Shown here: one piece after another, positions 10,314 to 23,232 of the stretch
How positions within the stretch are numbered: the first letter of the stretch is position 1
Layout of the letters: every line of letters begins with the position of its first letter
Source of the DNA: an uncultured Massilia sp.
Lineage (GTDB): Bacteria > Pseudomonadota > Gammaproteobacteria > Burkholderiales > Burkholderiaceae_D
NCBI GenBank assembly: GCA_913778765.1
Contig: CAJYXO010000019.1
Location: forward strand, 45,013-109,012
Length of the DNA: 64,000 nt
Direction: 5' to 3'
Notes under the pieces: generated by a model
The model's input: the letters and a program-made list of their open reading frames with translations, nothing else
The model's database searches: none
Told to the model about the DNA's origin: nothing
Translations under genes and position numbers: made by a program

Positions 10314-11201
10314 CTATTTCCGGACCGGTTCGGATGACACGGGGGCCGGCGCCGGTGGATTATTCGGTGCGGATTGCTGCTGCGCCGGCTGTGCCGGGGC
10401 GGCATCGGCCGGGGCCGGGGCTTCGTCGCCAGGCGTCTCCGCCTTCTTCACGCCCAGCTTTTCCTGCACCCGCTCCTGCACCTTGTCGAGCTTTTCCTGC
10501 ACCTTCTCGGCGCGGACCTGGGCTTTGTCGGTGTCCAGGACCTTGCTGCTGCGGCGCTGCAGGTAACCGTCGCGGATGAATTCGTAGCGGTCGAGGGCAG
10601 CGTCTTCCAGCAGGTTCGAGGCGTCCAGCACGCTGGCGCGCTGGTCCACGGCGCGCAGCACGATGCCGCTGTTACGCCACGGGATGTCGTTCACGTGGGT
10701 CCAGGCGTCGCCCCACCAGTCGCCCGGCAGGACCGCGGTGTCACGGATCGTAGATGGGCCCAACAGCGGCAACATCAAGTAGGGGCCGCTTGGCACGCCC
10801 CAATATCCCAGGGTCTGGCCCAGGTCTTCGTTGTGCTTGCGCAGGCCGGCCGGGGTCGCGATGTCGAGGAAACCGACCAGGCCGAAGGTCGAGTTCACGG
10901 CAAAGCGGGTCAGGTCGTTCATGCCGTCCCGGCCCTTGAACTGGGCGAAGTTGTTCACCGAGCTCCACAGGTCCGACAGGTTGCCGAAGAAATTGTTCAC
11001 GCCAGTCTGGACGAACTCCGGGGTGGCCTTTTTATACACGGTGGCGGCCGGCTTCAGGGCGGTGCGGTCGACCGCATCGTTGAAGCTGAACACGGCACGG
11101 TTGAACTTCTCGAACGGATCGCGCGGATTGTTGGACGTCGCGCAACCGCTCAGCAGCACGGCGGCGCTCGCCGTCAGTACCAATGAATTACGAAGGGTCA
11201 T
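10314..11201 (-). CDS. mlaA: MlaA/VacJ outer-membrane lipoprotein
   Basis: 295 residues. Signal peptide with lipobox LLSGC, acylated Cys20. The MlaA family core follows (DPFEKFNRAVFSFNDAVD, VGFLDIATPAGLRKHNEDLGQTLGYWGV, GPYLMLPLLGPSTIRDT). It removes phospholipids from the outer leaflet and passes them to MlaC. The C-terminal 60 residues are unusual: a Lys/Glu/Val-rich segment (about 225-255) then a Pro/Ala/Gln-rich tail, likely disordered. Its ATG overlaps the mlaD stop (ATGA). Confidence 0.95.
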   Translation of the reverse strand: MTLRNSLVLTASAAVLLSGCATSNNPRDPFEKFNRAVFSFNDAVDRTALKPAATVYKKATPEFVQTGVNNFFGNLSDLWSSVNNFAQFKGRDGMNDLTRFAVNSTFGLVGFLDIATPAGLRKHNEDLGQTLGYWGVPSGPYLMLPLLGPSTIRDTAVLPGDWWGDAWTHVNDIPWRNSGIVLRAVDQRASVLDASNLLEDAALDRYEFIRDGYLQRRSSKVLDTDKAQVRAEKVQEKLDKVQERVQEKLGVKKAETPGDEAPAPADAAPAQPAQQQSAPNNPPAPAPVSSEPVRK

Positions 11202-11671
11202 TTATCGCTGTCCTTTCCGTCCGCTGCTTTGCTATAAATAAATTGGTTGATCAAGTCTTCGAGCACCGCCGCCGATTGCGTGCGGGTAATGCGGTCGCCT
11301 TCGACCAGGTTGTTGGTATCGCCGCCGGCTTCGATGCCGACGTACTGCTCGCCCAGCAGGCCCGAGGTCAGGATCTTCAGCGAGCTGTCCTTCGGAAACT
11401 TGTACGCCGGATTCATGTCGAGACGGACCATGGCGGCAAAGGTCTTGTCGTCGAACGTGATGTCGCCGACACGGCCCACCACCACGCCAGCGCTCTTGAC
11501 CGGCGACTGTGGCTTCAAACCGCCGATGTTGTCGAACTTGCCGACGATTGCGTACGTCTTGGTGAACGAAATAGTGCTCATGTTACCCGCCTTGAGGGCC
11601 AGGAAAAGGAGCGATACCGCACCCAACAACACGAAAAGTCCGACCCAAACGTCAATAGTTTTGCGATGCAT
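11198..11671 (-). CDS. mlaD: MlaD, MCE-domain inner-membrane subunit
   Basis: 157 residues with one N-terminal transmembrane helix (about 8-28) and a single MCE domain (YAIVGKFDNIGGLKPQSPVKSAGVVVGRV). MlaD forms the periplasmic lipid-binding ring on the MlaFE core. Length fits betaproteobacterial MlaD, with a short C-terminal extension. It lies 46 nt downstream of mlaE and overlaps mlaA by 4 nt. Confidence 0.95.
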   Translation of the reverse strand: MHRKTIDVWVGLFVLLGAVSLLFLALKAGNMSTISFTKTYAIVGKFDNIGGLKPQSPVKSAGVVVGRVGDITFDDKTFAAMVRLDMNPAYKFPKDSSLKILTSGLLGEQYVGIEAGGDTNNLVEGDRITRTQSAAVLEDLINQFIYSKAADGKDSDK

Positions 11672-11717
11672 AAGATTTCCTAATATATGAGGGCGTTAAA
11701 TCAGCCTGTCTTCTAAA

Positions 11718-12500
11718 TTATTTATTGAACATGAGGGCGGTCATGATGAAGTCCAGACCCAGGACCATCAGCGATGCAATCACGACGGTGCGGGTCGTGG
11801 CGCGCGACACGCCTTCCGGCGTCGGCTGCGCTTCATACCCCTGGAACAGCGCGGTAAACGTGACCGCCACGCCGAACACGAAACTCTTCAGCACGCCGTT
11901 CATGATGTCGCGGCGCACGTCGATGTTGCTTTGCATCTGGGACCAGAACGCGCCCTCGTCGACGCCGATCAGCTGCACGCCGACCAGGTAGCCGCCGATC
12001 ACGCCGATCGCCGAAAACACGGTGGCCAGCACCGGCATCGCAATCAGGCCGGCCCAGAAACGCGGCGCCAGCACGCGCTGGACCGGGTTCACCGCCATCA
12101 TTTCCATCGCCGACAGCTGCTCGCCGGCCTTCATCAGGCCGATTTCCGCGGTGAGCGAGGTGCCGGCGCGGCCCGCGAACAGCAGGGCCGTCACGACCGG
12201 GCCGAGTTCGCGCAGCAGCGACAATGCCACCAGCTGGCCGAGCTTTTCGTCGGCGCCGAACTGGCTCAGCGTGTAATAGCCCTGCAGGCCCAGCACCATG
12301 CCGACGAACAGGCCGGACACGACGATGATCAGCAGCGAATAATTGCCGATGAAGTGGATCTGCTCCGAGATCAGGGTCGGCCGCTTCAGGGCGCCCGGCG
12401 CGCGGCCCAGCAGCTTGAAGAACGAGCGGGTGACGAAGCCGATGCGGGCGAAGGTGTCCAGCACGAAGGCGCCGATGAAGCCCAGGAAATGCGCGATCAT
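11718..12500 (-). CDS. mlaE: MlaE, phospholipid ABC transporter permease
   Basis: 260-residue multi-spanning membrane protein of the MlaE/YrbE permease family. Core motifs are LREFGPV-like SLLRELGPVVTALLFAGRAGTSLTAEIG and the EQLSAMEMMAVNPV coupling segment. With MlaF, MlaD and MlaB it forms the inner-membrane lipid pump. Its start overlaps the mlaF stop by 4 nt. Confidence 0.95.
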   Translation of the reverse strand: MIAHFLGFIGAFVLDTFARIGFVTRSFFKLLGRAPGALKRPTLISEQIHFIGNYSLLIIVVSGLFVGMVLGLQGYYTLSQFGADEKLGQLVALSLLRELGPVVTALLFAGRAGTSLTAEIGLMKAGEQLSAMEMMAVNPVQRVLAPRFWAGLIAMPVLATVFSAIGVIGGYLVGVQLIGVDEGAFWSQMQSNIDVRRDIMNGVLKSFVFGVAVTFTALFQGYEAQPTPEGVSRATTRTVVIASLMVLGLDFIMTALMFNK

Positions 12501-13300
12501 CGCTTACCCCCCAGGCCGAGGTCGTCGGCCAGCGATTTGCCCGGATAGTGGAAGGGGACCGGGCCGTCCGGCTGGGCGTTGACGAACTGTTTCACGTAAG
12601 GGTCGTTCGAGGCGCGCATCTCCGCCGGCGTGCCCTGGGCAACGATCTTGCCGCCCGACAGGAAGTACACGTAGTCGGCGATGCTGAAGGTTTCGTTGAC
12701 GTCGTGCGACACCAGGATCGAGGTCGAGCCGAGGGTATCGTTCAGGTTGCGGATCAGATTGGCGGTCACGCCCATCGAGATCGGGTCCAGGCCGGCGAAG
12801 GGTTCGTCGTACATGATCAGTTCCGGGTCCAGCGCGATGGCGCGCGCCAGCGCCACGCGGCGCGCCATGCCGCCCGAGATCTCGTTCGGCTTCAGCTGGG
12901 CCGCATTGCGCAGGCCGACCGCGTTCAGGCGCATCAGCACCAGGTCGCGCAGCAGTTCTTCCGGGATGTCCGTGTGCTCGCGCAGCGGGAAAGCCACGTT
13001 CTCGAACACGGTCAGGTCGGTGAACAGGGCGCCGAACTGGAACAGCATGCCCATCTTGCGGCGCAGGCGGAACAGGTTTTCCGTATCCAGCCGGTGCACG
13101 ACTTCGCCGTTCACCGAGACCGTGCCGCGCTGGGGACGGATCTGGCCGCCGATCAGGCGCAGCACCGTCGTCTTGCCCGAGCCGGAACCGCCCATCACGG
13201 CGATCAGCTTGCCGCGCGGGAAATCCATGCTCAGATTCGACAGGATGGGGCGATCTCCATACGAAAAATGCAGATCGCGGATTTCGACAAGGTTGGGCAC
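12497..13300 (-). CDS. mlaF: MlaF, phospholipid ABC transporter ATPase
   Basis: 267 residues. Walker A is GGSGSGKTTVLRLIGG, the Q-loop is in GMLFQFGALFTDLTV, the signature is EISGGMARRVALARAI, Walker B is LIMYDEPFAGLDPIS, and the switch is in LVSHDVNE. The start codon is GTG (13298-13300). No clear Shine-Dalgarno precedes it, but this start gives the family N-terminus. First gene of the mla transcript; the upstream 337 bp probably hold its promoter. Confidence 0.94.
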   Translation of the reverse strand: MPNLVEIRDLHFSYGDRPILSNLSMDFPRGKLIAVMGGSGSGKTTVLRLIGGQIRPQRGTVSVNGEVVHRLDTENLFRLRRKMGMLFQFGALFTDLTVFENVAFPLREHTDIPEELLRDLVLMRLNAVGLRNAAQLKPNEISGGMARRVALARAIALDPELIMYDEPFAGLDPISMGVTANLIRNLNDTLGSTSILVSHDVNETFSIADYVYFLSGGKIVAQGTPAEMRASNDPYVKQFVNAQPDGPVPFHYPGKSLADDLGLGGKR

Positions 13301-13637
13301 AGTGAATATTGGTATTTGGTGAATCTCGTATTGTAGTGCAGAAACGTTAATCCCTGCTGGAGGCGCCCCAATTCCGCGCGGCTGATCGACGTGATATTAC
13401 AACACTACTGAACAGGGAGTCAGATATTTTCTTAACGTAAGTATTTGTTTTAAATGATATATGCATACCTCAAATTGTTGCATAAGATTAAATTTTCTTA
13501 ACAAATTCCCTATGGAAACAAGCGCCATGCGTGCAAGGAGAGCAGCGTCGTTTCCCCTCCTCGAGGGGGGCATGCGGACAGGCGCCGGACTGAATTTTCG
13601 GGCATATTCCGAATCGAAGTATTCATTGGGAGCCACC
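13301..13637. other. Divergent intergenic region between mlaF and the alpha/beta hydrolase gene
   Basis: About 340 bp, AT-richer than its surroundings between 13390 and 13510, and flanked by genes transcribed away from it, so promoters in both directions are expected. The plus-strand hydrolase frame is open back to 13461, but that N-terminal extension has no family resemblance. No terminator, repeat or RNA gene was recognised. Confidence 0.5.
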
Positions 13638-14348
13638 GTGAATGCCAGGGCGCTGATCCACATCCAGCATGAAGACGCCAGCATGGAAGGCATGCTGGAA
13701 TTGCCGCACGAGGCGCTCGGCATCGTGCTGTTCGCGCACGGCAGCGGCAGCAGCCGTCTCAGCCCGCGCAACAACTACGTCGCGCGCATCCTGCGCGAAG
13801 CCGGGATCGGCACCCTGCTGCTCGACCTGCTCAGCGCCGACGAAGAAACCGACGTCCAGCACCGCTTCGACATCGCCCTGCTGACCCTGCGCCTGCGCAG
13901 CGCCGCACGCTGGCTGGCGCGCGAGCCGGCCACCGCCGGGCTGCCGCTCGGCCTGTTCGGCGCCAGCACCGGCGCCGCCGCGGCCTTGCGCCTGGCCGGC
14001 GAACCGCATCTCGGCGATCCCTACCTCGCCCAGCCGCACCCGGGCCCGCCCGTCCCCGGCCACCCCTACCCGTCGATCGCCGCCGTCGTCTCGCGCGGCG
14101 GCCGGCCCGACCTGGCCGGCGTCTCGGCCCTGCACGGCGTGACGGCGCCGACCCTGCTCATCGTCGGCGGCAACGACGATGCCGTGATCGGCCTGAACCG
14201 CCAGGCCTTTGCGGAACTGCGCTGCCCGCGCGAACTGGCGATCGTTCCCGGCGCCACCCACCTGTTCGAGGAACCGGGCACGCTGGAAGAGGTGGCGCGG
14301 CTGGCCAGCGTCTGGTTTGCCGGGCATTTTGCGCGCGATACGGGATGA
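13638..14348 (+). CDS. Alpha/beta hydrolase (dienelactone-hydrolase-like)
   Basis: 236 residues from GTG 13638, which has a GGGAG Shine-Dalgarno 5 nt upstream; the frame is open further upstream from 13461 but without homologous sequence. Fold elements: LFAHGSGSSR oxyanion region (about 32-40), nucleophile elbow GLFGASTGAA with Ser110, Asp180/181 in GGNDDAVIG, and His208 in PGATHLFEE. The triad is complete. Proteins of this type often sit with phosphoribosyltransferases but none is here. Substrate unknown. Confidence 0.85.
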   Translation: MNARALIHIQHEDASMEGMLELPHEALGIVLFAHGSGSSRLSPRNNYVARILREAGIGTLLLDLLSADEETDVQHRFDIALLTLRLRSAARWLAREPATAGLPLGLFGASTGAAAALRLAGEPHLGDPYLAQPHPGPPVPGHPYPSIAAVVSRGGRPDLAGVSALHGVTAPTLLIVGGNDDAVIGLNRQAFAELRCPRELAIVPGATHLFEEPGTLEEVARLASVWFAGHFARDTG

Positions 14349-14486
14349 GCACGCCGCTGCGCCTGCTGTTCGGCGTGGATTCGCGAGCGGATGCGGGGCG
14401 TTGCGGGGAACCGGGAACGAAGGTGGCGGTCAACGGCGAGCCCTTGGTGACAGGGCCGGCGCTGTACACGCCGCACGAAGGAACGC

Positions 14487-14523
14487 GGCGCCTGGCCCGG
14501 ACGCGCAGTCCAGGCCAGGCGCC
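14487..14523. terminator. Strong GC-rich hairpin downstream of convergent genes
   Basis: Perfect 11-bp arms GGCGCCTGGCC (14487-14497) and GGCCAGGCGCC (14513-14523) with a 15-nt loop. It lies between the convergent hydrolase (+) and lipoprotein (-) genes, 18 nt beyond the lipoprotein stop. There is no long T-run, so it may be a weak or bidirectional terminator. Confidence 0.55.
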
Positions 14524-14541
14524 GCCGATGCTGGACTGCGC

Positions 14542-15123
14542 TTACTTGGCCAGCGCGCTGCGGAACTGCGGATCGTTCAGCAGCTTGGCCGCCAGTTGGC
14601 GGTACAGGCCTTCATAGTGCGAGGCCGCCAGCGGGATCGCGGTGGCGCCGACGAAGGACGATTCCCACGAATCCTCGACCGCCAGCTGGTTGTCGTATTT
14701 CACCTGGCCGCCGCGGGTCACGACGAAGTGTGCGCCCAGTTTCGCCTTGCCGGTGCCGATGGCGGCATCGGCTTCGCTGCTGGTCAGCGTGCCGGTGATG
14801 ATGTTCTGCGAGGCCGCATCGTACAGGCCGGCCGCTTCCAGCTCGACGCGCACGGATTCGCGCAGGTATTGCGCGAACGAGCCTTCGATCGGCGAGGCGA
14901 CGCTGTTCGCGCCGCGCAGCGAGATCGACTGGTCCTGGCTGGCGGACACGGCGCCGCCGAGCTGGAACTTGCCGACGTTGGCCGGCGCCAGCGCCGTGCC
15001 GCGCAGCGCGGCGGTGGTTTCCAGCGTCGGCTTCGGCTGGCTCATCTTGATGCTCGAGCAGGCGGTCAGTTGCAGGGCTAGCGCTGCGACGGCGCCGAGG
15101 GTGAGGATGCGTTTGATGTTCAT
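14542..15123 (-). CDS. Putative lipoprotein, function unknown
   Basis: 193 residues. Type II signal peptide with lipobox LTAC (acyl Cys22). The mature part is about 170 residues of mixed alpha/beta character containing a FVVTRGGQVKYDNQL segment and no recognised catalytic motif. A strong AAGGAG Shine-Dalgarno precedes the ATG by 5 nt. It follows the next lipoprotein gene by only 9 nt, so the two are probably co-transcribed and act together in the envelope. Confidence 0.8.
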   Translation of the reverse strand: MNIKRILTLGAVAALALQLTACSSIKMSQPKPTLETTAALRGTALAPANVGKFQLGGAVSASQDQSISLRGANSVASPIEGSFAQYLRESVRVELEAAGLYDAASQNIITGTLTSSEADAAIGTGKAKLGAHFVVTRGGQVKYDNQLAVEDSWESSFVGATAIPLAASHYEGLYRQLAAKLLNDPQFRSALAK

Positions 15124-15132
15124 GGATTCTCC

Positions 15133-15771
15133 TTATTGCATGCTGGTTTTGGAAGCGGTATCGAAGCCCGGGTCGCGCGACAGGTCGCGCAGGGCGTTGC
15201 TGAGGATGGCGTGGGTCATCTCCTTGACGGCCGTGTTGGCGTCGGGCGCCTTGATCGTGCCCGCCGGCGGGCTGGCGTTACCGAGCGTCGCGTGGATCGC
15301 ATGGCGCGCGGTCTTGACCACCGGCGCCGACTGGCCCGGCGGCAGGTAGCTCAGCTTGCATTCATAGCCGTCGCTGACCTGCGAGCCCACCAGGCCGAAG
15401 GTGAAGCCGGTCACGAAGCCTTTGGCGGCGGGGCTGTCGTCGTTCAGGGGGATGTTGTTCAGCTTGATCTCGAGGATGGCCGCATTCGGTCCGCCGTCCA
15501 GGCTGGAGAACAGGCCGCTGGCCTGCAGCTGCTCGCGCACGGCCGGGGTCAGGAATTCGGTCGCGCGCGAATTCGGCGCGCCGCGGGTCTGGAATTCGAA
15601 GTTCAGGCGCACCGGCTGGGGCGTGGCGGCGTGGCGCATCTCGGCCACCGGCACGTCCTTGGTGGCCGGGTCCAGGTAGAAGCTGGCGCAGCCGGTCAGC
15701 AGGGCGGCGGAACAGAATACGGCCAACACCGGCACATAGCGGCGCAGCGCCGAGAAAAGACGGGAAGTCAT
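15133..15771 (-). CDS. Putative lipoprotein, function unknown
   Basis: 212 residues from ATG 15769-15771, preceded by AAGGAA; an in-frame start 30 nt upstream has no such site. Signal peptide with lipobox LLTGC (acyl Cys28). The body contains LNFEFQTRGAPNSRATEFLTP and a Gly-rich GFVTGFTFGLVG segment. No known domain was recognised. It heads a two-gene lipoprotein operon with the gene at 14542-15123. Confidence 0.8.
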   Translation of the reverse strand: MTSRLFSALRRYVPVLAVFCSAALLTGCASFYLDPATKDVPVAEMRHAATPQPVRLNFEFQTRGAPNSRATEFLTPAVREQLQASGLFSSLDGGPNAAILEIKLNNIPLNDDSPAAKGFVTGFTFGLVGSQVSDGYECKLSYLPPGQSAPVVKTARHAIHATLGNASPPAGTIKAPDANTAVKEMTHAILSNALRDLSRDPGFDTASKTSMQ

Positions 15772-15955
15772 GGTTTCCTTTCGTTGTGAGAGCTCGTGCA
15801 ACGGAATTGAGCAATCAGCAATACTACCTTTTTGATACCGAAAAGAAACTATCGAATATTCACAATAAATACAGTTTCAGAAAATATTTCGAATTAATTT
15901 TTAGTGAACTTTTGAATGATAAGGTTCGCGAAATCCATCGACCGCAGGGCGTTTC

Positions 15956-16711
15956 ATGAAACGAATGACGAATACCGCCTCGCACAGCCTGGCGCTATTG
16001 AAGATCTTCCTCGCCAGCCTGGTGTTTCTGGCCCTCGTTTTCGTTGCGATCGTCGCTTTTCCCGAACCGGCATTTCAATACCGGCGCGTGTACCAGCATT
16101 ACCAGATATGGTCGGACCGGCCGATTCCGCGCCAGGTCGAACAGGTGCTGGACGATGTGACGCGGCGCCGGCGCACTTCGGTCCTGTACGACCCGCATAC
16201 ACCGGTCAAGATTTTCTTTTGCAATGCGCCATGGCGCATGTGGCTGTACGGGATGCATTTCAGTACGCGCTTCGGCGGCGTGGCGGATGTCTGGCTGACC
16301 CGCCATATCGTCATCCGTGAATCCGACATCGCGGCAAACCGGATCGTTCCACCGGGTTCCGCGCCGCTCGCCGATGCGCGCCAGCGTCCCCTCTCCTATT
16401 TCATCGCGCATGAAATCACGCATGCCGACGAATCGCGCCGATTCGGCCGCACGATGCTCCTGCGCTATCCGGACTGGCTGCTCGAAGGCTATGCCGATTA
16501 TGTAGGCAAAGGCGGTGATTTCGATATCGACGCGAATCGCCGGCTCTTCCTTGCCGGCGCGCCGGCGCTCGATCGCCGCAAGAGCGGCCTGTACCGGGGC
16601 TACCATTTGAAGGTTGCCTATTTGCTCGACAAGAAAGGCTGGACGCTGGAACAACTGTTCGACCATCCGCCGGAAGAAAAAGAACTGGATGCCTGGCTGC
16701 GCGCTTGGTAA
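15956..16711 (+). CDS. Membrane-anchored putative zinc metalloprotease (HEITH)
   Basis: 251 residues with one N-terminal transmembrane helix (about 12-35) and a large domain, probably periplasmic. It carries HEITH (His152, Glu153, His156) followed 20 residues later by LLEGYADY, where Glu177 could be the third zinc ligand of a gluzincin-type protease. Spacing and the EGYADY motif resemble M1/M4-clan 'peptidase MA-like' proteins. The upstream 154 bp are AT-rich and shared with the divergent lipoprotein operon. Substrate unknown. Confidence 0.75.
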   Translation: MKRMTNTASHSLALLKIFLASLVFLALVFVAIVAFPEPAFQYRRVYQHYQIWSDRPIPRQVEQVLDDVTRRRRTSVLYDPHTPVKIFFCNAPWRMWLYGMHFSTRFGGVADVWLTRHIVIRESDIAANRIVPPGSAPLADARQRPLSYFIAHEITHADESRRFGRTMLLRYPDWLLEGYADYVGKGGDFDIDANRRLFLAGAPALDRRKSGLYRGYHLKVAYLLDKKGWTLEQLFDHPPEEKELDAWLRAW

Positions 16712-16727
16712 TCGATAAAAAGCGCAT

Positions 16728-16765
16728 AAAAAAAAGCGGCCCCGGGGGATCGCCCCGGGCCGCTT
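16728..16765 (-). terminator. Intrinsic terminator of gltBD
   Basis: On the minus strand a GC-rich stem (arms around AAGCGGCCC/GGGCCGCTT, with a one-base bulge) is followed by eight T residues (A-run 16728-16735 on plus). It begins 23 nt after the gltD stop. Confidence 0.85.
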
Positions 16766-16788
16766 CAACGGAGAACCGTTCGCGCCGC

Positions 16789-18252
16789 TCAGCGCGGCAA
16801 TTCGGATGAGCCCATCAGGAACTCGTCCACCGCGCGCGCACACTGGCGGCCTTCGCGGATCGCCCACACCACCAGCGACTGGCCGCGGCGCATGTCGCCG
16901 GCCGCGAACACTTTCGGCACCGAGGTCTGGTAGGAGGTTTCGCCATCGACGCTGGCGCGCGCATTGCCGCGGGCGTCCTTCTGCACGTTGAAGGCGTCCA
17001 GCACCTGCTGCACCGGCGCGACGAAGCCCATCGCCAGCAGCACGAGGTCCGCCTTCAGTTCGAATTCGGTGTTCGGGACCTCGGTCATCTTCCCGTCCTT
17101 CCACTCGACGCGGCAGGCGATCACCTTCTCGATCTTGCCGCCCTTGCCTTCGAAGCGCTTGGTCGCCACCGCGAAATCGCGCTCGCAGCCTTCCTCGTGC
17201 GAGGACGAGGTGCGCAGCTTGGTCGGCCAGTAGGGCCAGACCAGCGGCTTGTTTTCGTGCTCGGGCGGCATCGGCATCAGTTCGAACTGCGTGACCGAGG
17301 CGGCGCCGTGACGGTTCGAGGTGCCGACGCAGTCGGAACCGGTATCGCCGCCGCCGATCACGATCACGTGCTTGCCGGTGGCCTTGATTTGATCCTTCAC
17401 CTTGTCGCCGGCGTTCACGCGGTTCTGCTGGGGCAGGAAATCCATCGCGAAGTGCACGCCTTTCAGCTCACGCCCGGGCACCGGCAGGTCGCGCGGCTGC
17501 TCGGCGCCGCCGGCCATCACGATCGCGTCGTAGTCCTTCGCCAGGTCCTCCGGGAAGATGGTCTCGCGCGCCATGTTGCTGACCGTGGTCGGGAAGTCCT
17601 TGCCGATCATGGTGCTGGTGCGGAAGCTCACGCCTTCCGCCTGCATCTGTTCCACGCGGCGGTCGATCAGGCCCTTCTCCATCTTGAAATCCGGGATGCC
17701 ATAGCGCAGCAGGCCGCCGATGCGGTCGCTCTTCTCGAACACCGTCACGTCGTGGCCGGCGCGCGCCAGCTGCTGGGCCGCGGCCAGGCCGGCGGGACCG
17801 GAACCGACGATCGCGACCTTCTTGCCCGTTTTGACGGCCGCCGGTTGCGGCACGATCCAGCCGTTCTCCCAACCGGCATCGGCGATCTTGCGTTCGATCG
17901 ACTTGATGCCGACCGGCTCGTCGTTGATGCCGAGCGTGCAGGCGGCTTCGCAAGGCGCGGGGCAGATGCGGCCGGTGAATTCGGGGAAGTTATTCGTGGA
18001 GTGCAGGTTCTCGACGGCGTTGCGATAGCTGCCGTGATAGACCAGGTCATTCCAGTCGGGGATCATGTTGTTGACCGGGCAGCCCGTGTTGCAGAAGGGG
18101 ATGCCGCAATCCATGCAGCGCGCACCCTGTACCTTGGCCTGGTCGTTGGTGAGCGTCAGCGTGAATTCCTTGTAGTTCTTCAGGCGCGCGCTGGGTTCCA
18201 GGTGGTCTTCTTCCTGGCGCTGAAATTCCATGAAGCCGGTGATTTTACCCAC
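16789..18252 (-). CDS. gltD: GltD, glutamate synthase (NADPH) small subunit
   Basis: 487 residues. It passes electrons from NADPH via FAD and Fe-S clusters to GltB, for synthesis of two glutamates from glutamine and 2-oxoglutarate. The N-terminal cysteine sets are [14 protein letters not shown] (Cys46/49/54/58) and CPAPCEAAC (97/101/105). The FAD dinucleotide fold is [11 protein letters not shown] (about 150) and the NADPH fold is [10 protein letters not shown]. It follows gltB by 150 bp that contain a paired REP-like palindrome, and ends in a good terminator. Confidence 0.97.
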   Translation of the reverse strand: MGKITGFMEFQRQEEDHLEPSARLKNYKEFTLTLTNDQAKVQGARCMDCGIPFCNTGCPVNNMIPDWNDLVYHGSYRNAVENLHSTNNFPEFTGRICPAPCEAACTLGINDEPVGIKSIERKIADAGWENGWIVPQPAAVKTGKKVAIVGSGPAGLAAAQQLARAGHDVTVFEKSDRIGGLLRYGIPDFKMEKGLIDRRVEQMQAEGVSFRTSTMIGKDFPTTVSNMARETIFPEDLAKDYDAIVMAGGAEQPRDLPVPGRELKGVHFAMDFLPQQNRVNAGDKVKDQIKATGKHVIVIGGGDTGSDCVGTSNRHGAASVTQFELMPMPPEHENKPLVWPYWPTKLRTSSSHEEGCERDFAVATKRFEGKGGKIEKVIACRVEWKDGKMTEVPNTEFELKADLVLLAMGFVAPVQQVLDAFNVQKDARGNARASVDGETSYQTSVPKVFAAGDMRRGQSLVVWAIREGRQCARAVDEFLMGSSELPR

Positions 18253-18278
18253 GGTGTTTTCCTTATCTTGTCAGTCGC

Positions 18279-18365
18279 CGTCATCCCCGCGAAGGCGGGG
18301 ATCCAAGTTTGTTCGCGTGCCTTAGCGCCTGCAGAACTTGGGTTCCCGCCTTCGCGGGAACGACG
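18279..18365. repeat. Pair of inverted REP-like palindromes between gltB and gltD
   Basis: Two palindromic units face each other: one ending ...GCGGGGATCCAAGTTT and the other starting AACTTGGGTTCCCGCC. The tails CCAAGTT/AACTTGG are complementary, so the whole 87-bp unit can fold as one long hairpin, as in BIME-type paired REPs. It could affect relative expression of gltB and gltD. Confidence 0.75.
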
Positions 18366-18402
18366 TGCATAGTGCGGTCATGTTGTTCGCGTTTTTGGCT
18401 TC

Positions 18403-23106
<4,704 letters not shown>

Positions 23107-23143
23107 GAGGACTCCACGGCGTTTTTGAATAGGTCGAAGGCCG

Positions 23144-23172
23144 AGAATAGTGCAGAGCACAATAAACATCAA
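23144..23172 (-). promoter_or_regulatory. Predicted sigma70 promoter of gltBD
   Basis: Minus strand reads TTGATG, a 17-bp spacer, then TATTCT, 38 nt upstream of the gltB ATG. Both boxes match the consensus at four or more positions and the spacing is ideal. Confidence 0.65.
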
Positions 23173-23232
23173 TCACAACAATTAGGGTCGGAGTCGAATT
23201 AAATTTGTAATCTGATCCGTTCAGAATAAATG

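Noticed and set aside
13461..13637. N-terminal extension of the alpha/beta hydrolase from an upstream start
   Set aside because: The extra residues show no relation to the fold, and the GTG at 13638 has a good Shine-Dalgarno.
18279..18365. Paired palindromes considered as a CRISPR array or rho-independent terminator
   Set aside because: Only two units, no regular spacers, and no T-run; they fit the dispersed REP-like family better.
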